Assembly (NCBI GenBank): GCA_005787665.1
Contig: SYAB01000285.1
Coordinates: forward strand, 1-5,000
DNA: 5,000 nt
Source of the DNA: Actinomycetota bacterium
GTDB lineage: Bacteria; Actinomycetota; Actinomycetes; Mycobacteriales; Mycobacteriaceae
Direction: 5' to 3'
In this document: positions 1 through 5,000 of the stretch, piece by piece
How the letters are laid out: every line of letters begins with the position of its first letter
Position numbering within the stretch: position 1 is the stretch's first letter
Position numbers and translations under genes: made by a program
Notes under the pieces: model-generated
Database searches by the model: none
The model's input: only the letters and a program-made list of their open reading frames with translations
Told to the model about the DNA's origin: nothing

Positions 1-269
1 GCAAGGACCGGCCGGTGCTGGTGGTGGGCCGGGACCAGCGGACCCTGCTGGGCCTGATGCTGTCCAGCCAGGCCCACCACGCCCACGACCCGAGCTGGGG
101 GGCCATCGGCTCGGGGAGCTGGGACTACGACGGCCGGCCCAGCTGGGTCCGCCTCGACCTGGTGCTCGACGTCCCCGAGGAGAGCATCCGCCGGGAGGGC
201 GCCATCGTGGAGCGGACCGCCTTCGAGGTGGTCGCCGCGCGGCTGCGCGCCGATTACTCCTGGAGCTGA
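1..269 (+). CDS. 3' end of an Rv2405-like protein with a PemK/MazF-like C-terminal region (5' partial)
   Basis: The reading frame is already open at base 3 and ends at TGA 267-269, so the start lies upstream of the window and only about 88 C-terminal residues are visible. The fragment opens with KDRPVLVVGRD, then LLGLMLSS. This RPVLVV-then-beta-strand pattern resembles the start of the PemK/MazF SH3-like barrel, which in true toxins cuts RNA. The rest (SWDYDGRPSWVRLD, ending in RADYSWS) matches my memory of the C-terminus of M. tuberculosis Rv2405, a conserved protein of about 190 residues. The GTG at 15 is internal to the family pattern and is not a credible start. Toxin activity is unproven, and any antitoxin partner would lie outside the window. 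The gene converges on the CBS-domain gene at its 3' end. I am confident it is a real coding tail and only moderately confident of the family. Confidence 0.72.
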   Translation, partial: KDRPVLVVGRDQRTLLGLMLSSQAHHAHDPSWGAIGSGSWDYDGRPSWVRLDLVLDVPEESIRREGAIVERTAFEVVAARLRADYSWS

Positions 270-300
270 CCGCTCAGCAATTCCTGGAGCTGACCGCTCA
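258..300. repeat. 19-bp direct repeat (24-bp period) across a convergent gene junction
   Basis: Bases 258-276 and 282-300 are identical over 19 bp, starting TCCTGGAGC and ending CCGCTCA, with a 24-bp period. Each copy carries a TGA in the forward direction and a TCA (a reversed TGA). The plus-strand gene uses the TGA in copy 1 (267-269) and the CBS gene uses the TCA in copy 2 (298-300). The pattern looks like a tandem duplication of the original stop-to-stop junction. Copy 1 can also form a short hairpin, GCTGA 265-269 with TCAGC 274-278. The sequence shows the repeat directly; the duplication history is inferred. Confidence 0.85.
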
Positions 301-741
301 CCCGCCCTGGGTGATGTAGGCCCGTAACTGCTGACGCTCGGCGGCCAGTTCCTCCATCCGGATCTTCACCACGTCGCCGATGCTGACGATGCCGGCCAGC
401 CGGCCGCCGTCGAGAACCGGCACGTGGCGCACCCGGTTGTTGGTCATCAACGCGGCCAGGTCGTCCACCGGGTCGTCCGGGGCGCACGTCACCGCAACCG
501 GGCTCATGATGTCGACGACCGGGCTGCACAACAACTCCGAACCCCGCTCGCGGAGGTGACGGACGACGTCGCGTTCGGAGACGATGCCGACGATCCCGAC
601 GGTGTCGCCGGCGCCGCCGATCACCACGACCGCGCCGATGTTGTGGACCCCGAGTTCGGCGAGCAGTCCGGTGACCGTCGTGGTGGCGGTCACGGTGGCC
701 ACCGCCGAACCCTTCGCGCGCAGAATGTCGGCGATCCGCAT
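298..741 (-). CDS. Two-CBS-domain protein (Rv2406c-like)
   Basis: This encodes 147 residues made almost entirely of a tandem pair of CBS domains. The first covers about residues 8-63, with GIVSERDVV at 52-60. The second covers about 77-127, with RVRHVPVLD at 103-111 and GIVSIGDVV at 117-125. A charged helix, MEELAAERQQLR, follows at 129-140. Paired CBS domains usually fold into a Bateman module that binds adenine nucleotides or related ligands. With no attached enzyme or transporter domain this is probably a soluble stand-alone sensor or regulator; its ligand cannot be read from the sequence. I chose the ATG at 739-741 because an AGGGGG stretch sits about six bases upstream and the protein then begins MRIADIL, as I recall for Rv2406c. 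An in-frame GTG at 769-771 would add ten residues. A small 9-bp duplication gives VGIVGIV before SERD. It is divergent from the RNase Z-like gene and convergent with the PemK-like gene. Confidence 0.93.
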   Translation of the reverse strand: MRIADILRAKGSAVATVTATTTVTGLLAELGVHNIGAVVVIGGAGDTVGIVGIVSERDVVRHLRERGSELLCSPVVDIMSPVAVTCAPDDPVDDLAALMTNNRVRHVPVLDGGRLAGIVSIGDVVKIRMEELAAERQQLRAYITQGG

Positions 742-831
742 GAGCGCCCCCTGGTGTGTGATTGACGTCACATCAGGCTACGGCGACGGCGCCTGCTGCG
801 GAAGAGCCTCGGTTTCGGGTATGCAGAACAG
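742..831. promoter_or_regulatory. Divergent intergenic region with a TGACGTCA palindrome
   Basis: This 90-bp gap separates the starts of the CBS gene (-) and the RNase Z-like gene (+), so it should hold promoters for both. A perfect 8-bp palindrome, TGACGTCA, lies at 763-770. It would sit in the CBS 5' leader or near its transcription start, and could be an operator half or chance. On the plus strand, TTGACG at 762-767 resembles a -35 box, but no good -10 follows at the usual spacing. The plus-strand ATG at 832 has no strong ribosome binding site, only GAACAG just before it. No terminator or riboswitch is apparent. Confidence 0.5.
775..803 (-). promoter_or_regulatory. Possible promoter for the CBS-domain gene
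   Basis: Read on the minus strand, TAGCCT (775-780) fits the TANNNT form of an actinobacterial -10 box. TTCCGC (798-803) lies 17 bp upstream as a weak -35 match, 3 of 6 to TTGACA. Transcription would begin near 768 and leave a leader of roughly 27 bases before the ATG at 741, which includes the AGGGGG ribosome binding site. In GC-rich DNA such matches occur by chance, so this is a candidate only. Confidence 0.25.
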
Positions 832-1656
832 ATGGACATCATCCTGACCGGGACCGGCAGCCCGATGGTCGACCCGAACCGGGCCGGGCCGTCGACCCTG
901 GTAAAGGCCGGCGATCAGGTCCTGCTGGTGGACTGCGGCCGCGGCGTGCTGATGCGGGCGGCCGCGGCCGGGGTGGGGGCCGCCGGGATCTCCGCCCTCC
1001 TGCTGACCCACCTGCACAGCGACCACATCACCGACCTGTCCGATGTCATCACCACCCGTTGGGTCACCACGCTCGGGCCCAATCCGCTGCCCGTCATCGG
1101 CCCCCCGGGCACCCGGGCCCTGGTGGACGCGACCCTGGCGATGCTGGCCCCGGACATCTCCTACCGCATCGGCCACCATGCCGATATCACCGAGGGGCCC
1201 CGGGTCGAGGTCCACGAGCACGTCGAGGGCCTGGTATGGAACTCCGGCGGCGTCCGGGTCACCGTCGCACCGACCGACCACCGCCCGGTGGAACCGACGA
1301 TCGCCTTCCGGGTGACCCATGGCCACGCCTCGGTGGTGCTGGCCGGCGACACCGTCCCGTGCGCTACGCTCGACGAACTGGCCCAGGGCGCGAACGTCCT
1401 GGTGCACACCGCGATCCGCAAGGATCTGGTGGAGCAGATGCCGGCTCAGCGGATCCGCGACATCCTGGACTACCACTCCTCGGTGGAGCAGGCCGCGGCC
1501 ACCGCGGCGCGCGCCGGGGTGGACACCCTGGTGCTGACCCATTACGTGCCGCCCCTGGTCCCCGGGCAGGAAGATCAGTGGCGGACGCTGGCCGCCGCGG
1601 AGTTCGACGGCCGCATCGAACTGGGCGACGACCTGCTGAGGGTGTCGGTGGACTGA
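832..1656 (+). CDS. Metallo-beta-lactamase-fold hydrolase, RNase Z/AtsA-like (Rv2407-like)
   Basis: This encodes 274 residues, close to the length I recall for M. tuberculosis Rv2407, which is annotated as ribonuclease Z. It opens with [17 protein letters not shown]. The metal-binding motif THLHSDH follows, with H60, H62, D64 and H65. Further likely ligands are H150 (in PTDHRPVEP), D173 (in AGDTVP) and H237 (in LTHYVP), and H215 (in YHSS) fits the conserved second-shell histidine. It is thus a complete dinuclear zinc-type hydrolase site, presumably cytosolic, since no signal peptide is seen. RNase Z cuts the 3' trailer from tRNA precursors. Here, however, only 23 residues separate H150 from D173, so the flexible tRNA-binding arm of bacterial RNase Z is missing. 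The motif usually written HEAT reads VHTAI at 191-195. The opening resembles arylsulfatase-like (AtsA) members of the superfamily. The fold is certain and the substrate is not. The ATG at 832 has a weak ribosome binding site, but the conserved GTG motif follows within ten residues. Confidence 0.92.
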   Translation: MDIILTGTGSPMVDPNRAGPSTLVKAGDQVLLVDCGRGVLMRAAAAGVGAAGISALLLTHLHSDHITDLSDVITTRWVTTLGPNPLPVIGPPGTRALVDATLAMLAPDISYRIGHHADITEGPRVEVHEHVEGLVWNSGGVRVTVAPTDHRPVEPTIAFRVTHGHASVVLAGDTVPCATLDELAQGANVLVHTAIRKDLVEQMPAQRIRDILDYHSSVEQAAATAARAGVDTLVLTHYVPPLVPGQEDQWRTLAAAEFDGRIELGDDLLRVSVD

Positions 1657-1668
1657 GCCGTCAGGCCA
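1649..1668. terminator. Inverted repeat across convergent stop codons, possible two-way terminator
   Basis: Bases 1649-1656 (TGGACTGA) and 1661-1668 (TCAGGCCA) can pair in 7 of 8 positions, with a GCCG loop and one A-G mismatch. The hairpin covers both stop codons: TGA 1654-1656 of the RNase Z-like gene and TCA 1661-1663 of the transglutaminase gene on the other strand. No T tract follows on either side, so it is not a classical intrinsic terminator, though actinobacterial terminators often lack one. The three inner pairs come automatically from two facing TGA stops; the outer four do not. Confidence 0.35.
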
Positions 1669-2500
1669 GCCGGGTCATCTCGACGACCACGTCCAGATCG
1701 CTGGAACCCTGCCCCAGGTAGATACCCTTCAACGGCGTCACATCGGCATAGCTTCGCCCGAAACCCACACTGACGTACTGCTCGTTGATCTCGCTGTGGT
1801 TGGTGGGGTCGTAGTTCCACCAACTGCCGATCCAGGCCTGGATCCAGGCGTGACTCTCCCCGGCCACGGCCTCCCCGATCACCGCGTCCTCCTGGGGGTG
1901 CAGATAGCCTGAGACATAGCGAGCGGGAATCCCCATGGAACGCAACAGGATCAGGGAAAGATGGGCGAAATCCTGGCACACCCCCTTGCCCTTGCGCAGG
2001 GCGTCCAATCCGGAGGAGTGGACGCCCGTCGTTCCCGGAACATAGGTCAGTTCGCTGCGGACCCAATCGACGGCAGCCAGGACGGCCAGTCGCGGATCGC
2101 GGCCCTTGGCGACCTGCCGGGCGACCCGGTCGGTGCGCTTGGAGTCGGGCGTGTAGCGGGTCGTCCCGAGGACCTCGCTGTAGCGGTCCAGCACCGCGTC
2201 GGAGCGCAGGGCATCCCAGCCGATGGTGCTCCGCGGCGGTTCGGGCTTGTCGGTTTCGACCACCGAGGACGAGGTCACCTCAAGTTCGACATGCGGCGCG
2301 TGCAGGTCGAACGTGGTCACCGCGGTGCCCCAGTAGTCGACGTAACGGTAGGAACGGGTGGCGGGAGCGGTCTCGACCCGGTTGATGATGACGTTCTGGC
2401 GGGAGTCCGATCTCGGGGTGAGCCGCGCCTCGTTGTAGGACGCGGTGACCGGCGTCTTGTAGGCGTACCCGGTCGCGTGCACGACGCGCATCCGCCACAT
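1661..2500 (-). CDS. Transglutaminase-like cysteine peptidase family protein (Rv2409c-like)
   Basis: This encodes 279 residues, the length I recall for Rv2409c. Residues 1 to about 85 match the beta-rich N-terminal domain typical of bacterial transglutaminase-like proteins (WRMRVVHATGYAY, then SYNEARLTPR and YWGTAVTTFDLH). The papain-like transglutaminase core follows at about 135-235. Its catalytic triad is visible: C175 in GKGVCQDFAH, H217 in GESHAWIQAW and D231 in NYDPTN. Enzymes of this fold cleave or transfer amide bonds; in this cassette the substrate is unknown. No signal peptide or membrane segment is seen, so it should be cytosolic. I chose the ATG at 2498-2500 because it overlaps the upstream alpha-E stop as TGATG and has GGGGAG five bases upstream (2506-2511). 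A longer frame back to 2566 would only add residues read out of frame from the alpha-E gene. It is the last gene of the operon. Confidence 0.95.
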   Translation of the reverse strand: MWRMRVVHATGYAYKTPVTASYNEARLTPRSDSRQNVIINRVETAPATRSYRYVDYWGTAVTTFDLHAPHVELEVTSSSVVETDKPEPPRSTIGWDALRSDAVLDRYSEVLGTTRYTPDSKRTDRVARQVAKGRDPRLAVLAAVDWVRSELTYVPGTTGVHSSGLDALRKGKGVCQDFAHLSLILLRSMGIPARYVSGYLHPQEDAVIGEAVAGESHAWIQAWIGSWWNYDPTNHSEINEQYVSVGFGRSYADVTPLKGIYLGQGSSDLDVVVEMTRLA

Positions 2501-2511
2501 CAGTGCTCCCC
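2498..2511 (-). promoter_or_regulatory. Ribosome binding site and TGATG overlap, alpha-E to transglutaminase
   Basis: On the minus strand GGGGAG (2506-2511) lies five bases before ATG 2500-2498. The A of that ATG is also the last base of the alpha-E stop TGA (2502-2500). This site decides the transglutaminase start and implies that ribosomes finishing alpha-E can restart on the next gene. Confidence 0.75.
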
Positions 2512-3489
2512 GTCCTTGATCCCCTCGGCGACGAGGATTCCGCCGCCCTGACCCGCATCGGTCCATTCGACCCAGGGCGAGAACCGGAAATACCGCAGCG
2601 CCAGCGCTTCTCCGACGTCATGGCAGGTGGCCTGCAGTCCGGCCAGCCGATTCTCCAGCGAGTCGAGCACCGCCCCGGGCCGGACGAACTCCAGTTCGCT
2701 GCGGGCCCGGCCGAGCAGTCGCCGCGCTTCGGCCCCGCTGCCGGTCCGGTCGCTGAGGCCACGCATCAACTCGTCGAGGCTGTGCTCGGCAAGTTTGAGC
2801 GAGTAGAACGCCGAGCGCGGGAACTGCCGGTCCAGCAACATGAACTCGACCACCCGGTTGGCGTCCAGGACGCCGCGATGGGTGCGCAGGTAGGTGTCGT
2901 GGGCTCCGGCGGCCCGCAGCACAGAGACCCAGGTCGGCGAGGATGCGCTGTCGCCCACCCGGGACAGCAGCAGCCGTGCGGTCATGTCGACCCGCTCCAG
3001 CGCCCGACCGAGCACCAGGAATCGGTAGCCGTCGTCGCGCGAGAGCGTGGAGTCCGACAGTCCGGCGAACATCGCCGCCCGGCCCTCGATGAAGGTGAAG
3101 AACTCGTGCGGACCCAGCCGCCGGGCCGCACGTTCACGTTCGGGCATCGCGTTATAGGTCGTATTGAGGCATTCCCACATGTCCCCGGAGATGACCTCCC
3201 GCGCGGAGCGGGCGTTCTCCCGGGCGGCGCTGATCGCATCGACGATCGAGCAACCGCCGGGCAGATCGCGGTGGAAGGCGACGAGGTCGGTCAGCGACCA
3301 CATGTCCAGACGGGTCTTCGGCGGCTCGATACCGAGCACCTCCAGCAGCACCCGGGACGCCTGATCGGGGTCCACACTGGAGTTCTCCAGCAGTTGGTGC
3401 ACCGTCACGTCCAGGATGCGGGCGGTGTCGTCGGCCCGCTCCACATAGCGGCCGATCCAGTACAGCGCTTCAGCATTGCGAGCCAGCAT
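2500..3489 (-). CDS. Alpha-E domain protein (Rv2410c-like)
   Basis: This encodes 329 residues and appears to be all helical, covering one full alpha-E domain. The family signature is clear at the N-terminus: MLARNAEALYWIGRYVERAD, then DTARIL. A second copy of the core motif GRxxERxDxTARxL occurs at 161-174 (GRALERVDMTARLL), 148 residues after the first at 13-26, which suggests two related halves. No catalytic motif, signal peptide or membrane segment is visible. Alpha-E proteins are almost always encoded beside circularly permuted ATP-grasp and transglutaminase genes, as here. Their biochemical role is unknown; a scaffold or substrate-holding partner is an inference. I prefer the ATG at 3487-3489, which overlaps the upstream stop as TGATG and has GGGG seven bases upstream. 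The GTG one codon earlier (3490-3492) is the alternative, giving 330 residues, but would be only four bases from that GGGG. Confidence 0.94.
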   Translation of the reverse strand: MLARNAEALYWIGRYVERADDTARILDVTVHQLLENSSVDPDQASRVLLEVLGIEPPKTRLDMWSLTDLVAFHRDLPGGCSIVDAISAARENARSAREVISGDMWECLNTTYNAMPERERAARRLGPHEFFTFIEGRAAMFAGLSDSTLSRDDGYRFLVLGRALERVDMTARLLLSRVGDSASSPTWVSVLRAAGAHDTYLRTHRGVLDANRVVEFMLLDRQFPRSAFYSLKLAEHSLDELMRGLSDRTGSGAEARRLLGRARSELEFVRPGAVLDSLENRLAGLQATCHDVGEALALRYFRFSPWVEWTDAGQGGGILVAEGIKDGEH

Positions 3490-3500
3490 CACTGATCCCC
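3487..3500 (-). promoter_or_regulatory. Ribosome binding site and TGATG overlap, ATP-grasp to alpha-E
   Basis: On the minus strand GGGG (3497-3500) lies seven bases before ATG 3489-3487, whose A is the last base of the ATP-grasp stop TGA (3491-3489). The sequence reads GTGATG, so an in-frame GTG directly precedes the ATG. Spacing favours the ATG. The arrangement matches the next junction in the operon and points to coupled translation. Confidence 0.7.
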
Positions 3501-5000
3501 GCTCTGCTTTTGCTGTTGCTGTTGCTGTTGCTGATGGCCGGCAAGGGTCTGTTGCTGGGGCGGGTGCATCTCGGCGGCGGTCGAACGCGGCAGCGTCCGC
3601 ACCACCTGGGCGGCCGACAGTTCACGGGCGGCCGGCGAGGCCCGCGACGCCAGCACCCAGGGGTCCTTGGATCCCCCACCTTGACTGGAGTTGACGACCA
3701 GCGAGCCTTCGGTCAGGGCGACCCGGGTCAGTCCCCCGGGCAGAACCCAGACCCGCTCGCCGTCGTTGACCGCGAACGGCCGAAGGTCGACGTGCCGGGG
3801 CGCCAGCGTGTCGCCGATCTTGGTGGGAACCGTCGACAACTGCACGACGGGCTGAGCGATCCATCCGCGGGGGTCGGCGGTGATCTTGCGGCGAATCGTC
3901 GCCAACTCCTTCTCCGAGGCATAGGGCCCGAAGACGATGCCGTAGCCGCCGGAACCCTCCACCGGCTTGATGACGAGTTCGTCGGCGCGATCGATGACCT
4001 CGGCGCGCTCGTCGTCCAGCCAGCAGCGCAGGGTGTCGACATTGGCCAGCAGTGGCTTCTCGCCGAGGTAGTACTCGATGATGGTCGGCACATAGGTGTA
4101 GACGAGTTTGTCGTCGCCGACGCCGTTTCCGACCGCGCTGGAGATCACCACGTTGCCGGCCCGGGCGGCGTTGAGCACCCCGGCGACGCCGAGCACCGAA
4201 TCCGGCCGGAACTGCATGGGATCCAGGAAAGCGTCGTCGATACGCCGGTAGATGACGTCGACCTGGCGCTCGCCCTCGGTGGTGCGCATGTAGACCACGT
4301 TGTCCCGACAGAACAGGTCCGGGCCCTCGACCAGTTCGACGCCCATCTGGCGGGCCAGCAGCGAGTGTTCGAAGTAGGCCGAGTTGAACGGACCCGGTGT
4401 GAGCACCACGACGGTGGGATCGGACTCATTGGTGGCCGCCGCGTTGCGCAGTGCGCGCAGCAGGTGCGAAGGGTAATCGTCGACCGAGCGCACCCGGTGG
4501 GTGCCGAACAGGTTCGGGAACACCCGGGTCATCACCCGGCGGTTCTCCATGACGTAGGACACCCCCGACGGAGAACGCAGGTTGTCCTCGAGCACTCGGA
4601 AGGTGCCCTGGGCGTCGCGCACGATATCGATCCCGGCAACGTGGATGCGGACCCCGTTGGGCGGGTCGATGCCGACCGCCTCCCGGTGGAAGTGCTCACA
4701 GGAGGTGACCAGCCGGCGCGGGATGACGCCGTCGCGCAAGATCTCCTGATCGCCGTAGACGTCGTCGAGGAAACGCTCCAGCGCGATGACACGCTGGGCG
4801 ATCCCGCTTTCGAGCTTGGCCCAGTCGGCCGCCGATATCACCCGCGGCACCAGATCCAGCGGGAAGGGCCGCTCCTCCTGACCGGACAGCGAGAAGGTGA
4901 TGCCCTGGTCGACGAAGGCCCGGCCCAGCGCCTCGGCGCGGGTGCCCAGTTCCTCGGTGCCGGTCGGGGCGAGTTCGGCGTGGATGCCCTTGTAGGGGGC
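3489..5000 (-). CDS. Circularly permuted ATP-grasp protein (Rv2411c-like; 5' end outside window)
   Basis: The frame stays open to the last base of the window, so 503 C-terminal residues are visible and the start lies beyond 5000; from memory the M. tuberculosis homologue has about 550. Counting from the first visible residue, FVDQGITFSLSG is near 22-33 and FPLDLVPR near 46-53. RVLEDNLRSPSGVSYV is at 135-150, an acidic and asparagine-rich stretch likely to bind metal-ATP. The glycine-rich loop KPVEGSGGYG is at 345-354, HVDLRPFAV at 403-411 and SSQGGGSKD at 438-446. The family has ATP-grasp elements in permuted order and is predicted to join a carboxylate to an amine through an acyl phosphate. 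The substrate is unknown. The extreme C-terminus is a low-complexity glutamine-rich tail ending QKQSGDQ. A GTG at 4848-4850 is internal to the conserved LDLVPRV segment and is not the start. It is the first visible gene of the operon. Confidence 0.95.
   Translation of the reverse strand, partial: APYKGIHAELAPTGTEELGTRAEALGRAFVDQGITFSLSGQEERPFPLDLVPRVISAADWAKLESGIAQRVIALERFLDDVYGDQEILRDGVIPRRLVTSCEHFHREAVGIDPPNGVRIHVAGIDIVRDAQGTFRVLEDNLRSPSGVSYVMENRRVMTRVFPNLFGTHRVRSVDDYPSHLLRALRNAAATNESDPTVVVLTPGPFNSAYFEHSLLARQMGVELVEGPDLFCRDNVVYMRTTEGERQVDVIYRRIDDAFLDPMQFRPDSVLGVAGVLNAARAGNVVISSAVGNGVGDDKLVYTYVPTIIEYYLGEKPLLANVDTLRCWLDDERAEVIDRADELVIKPVEGSGGYGIVFGPYASEKELATIRRKITADPRGWIAQPVVQLSTVPTKIGDTLAPRHVDLRPFAVNDGERVWVLPGGLTRVALTEGSLVVNSSQGGGSKDPWVLASRASPAARELSAAQVVRTLPRSTAAEMHPPQQQTLAGHQQQQQQQQKQSGDQ
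3510..3533 (-). repeat. (CAGCAA)4 hexanucleotide repeat encoding eight glutamines
   Basis: Four perfect copies of CAGCAA on the minus strand (TTGCTG on the plus strand) encode Q8 near the end of the ATP-grasp protein. A shorter PPQQQ run lies about ten residues earlier. Because the unit is six bases, gain or loss of units keeps the frame and simply changes the tail by two glutamines. The repeat ends 18 bases before the stop codon, just ahead of the alpha-E ribosome binding site. Confidence 0.95.

Noticed and set aside
742..771. Ten-residue extension of the CBS gene to GTG 771
   Set aside because: The ATG at 741 has an AGGGGG site at good spacing and starts the conserved MRIAD segment; the GTG start lacks an obvious binding site.
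762..790. Plus-strand promoter with -35 TTGACG at 762-767
   Set aside because: No TANNNT-like -10 box is found 16-18 bp downstream, so I kept it only as a remark.
762..1721. Plus-strand frame of 319 codons overlapping the RNase Z-like gene
   Set aside because: The translation is dominated by Arg, Gly, Pro and Ala, as in an out-of-frame reading of GC-rich DNA. The overlapping frame has a complete metal-binding hydrolase.
1961..2551. Plus-strand frame of 196 codons opposite the transglutaminase gene
   Set aside because: It has no domain signature and lies wholly antisense to a gene with an intact catalytic triad.
2501..2566. N-terminal extension of the transglutaminase gene to 2566
   Set aside because: The added residues are rich in Arg and Gly and lie inside the alpha-E coding region. 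The ATG at 2500 has a ribosome binding site and a TGATG overlap.
2503..3495. Long plus-strand open frame of 330 codons opposite the alpha-E gene
   Set aside because: It mirrors the alpha-E gene almost exactly, has no recognisable domain, and is the usual GC-rich antisense shadow. The minus-strand protein matches a family throughout.
4848..4850. GTG start for the ATP-grasp gene at 4850
   Set aside because: The frame continues upstream to 5000 with family-like sequence (FVDQGITFSLSG, FPLDL), so this GTG is an internal valine codon.

Overview
The window is GC-rich, tightly packed DNA of actinobacterial type. The protein families and the gene order point to a mycobacterium or close relative (Mycobacterium/Mycolicibacterium group). 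From memory, the order matches the M. tuberculosis segment Rv2405 to Rv2411c, except that the PE-family gene (PE24, Rv2408) found there between the RNase Z-like gene and the transglutaminase gene is absent. No database search was possible, so the locus match is recall plus inference.

Layout, left to right. Positions 1-269 (+) hold the 3' end of a gene resembling the PemK/MazF-like C-terminal region of Rv2405. It converges on a two-CBS-domain protein (298-741, -), and a short tandem duplication covers the junction. A 90-bp divergent intergenic region (742-831) separates the CBS gene from a metallo-beta-lactamase hydrolase of the RNase Z/AtsA-like type (832-1656, +). Only 4 bp later, and convergent with it, comes the end of a three-gene minus-strand operon that fills the rest of the window. 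In transcription order this is a circularly permuted ATP-grasp protein (5000-3489, 5' end outside the window), an alpha-E domain protein (3489-2500) and a transglutaminase-like cysteine peptidase (2500-1661).

The three operon genes are joined by two TGATG stop/start overlaps, so their translation is probably coupled. ATP-grasp, alpha-E and transglutaminase form a widespread conserved cassette. Comparative genomics has predicted it to make or modify a peptide or amide-linked product: the ATP-grasp would form the bond, the transglutaminase-fold enzyme would cleave or transfer it, and alpha-E would be a helical partner of unknown role. As far as I know, no product has been firmly identified. This is the most interesting system here, although the cassette is not new as a gene arrangement.

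Smaller points of interest are a repeated GRxxERxDxTARxL motif in the alpha-E protein, a (CAGCAA)4 polyglutamine tail on the ATP-grasp protein, and an RNase Z-like enzyme that keeps its metal ligands but lacks the usual RNase Z exosite arm. I saw no tRNA, rRNA, insertion sequence, CRISPR array or phage feature. No stretch over 300 bp lacks a gene.
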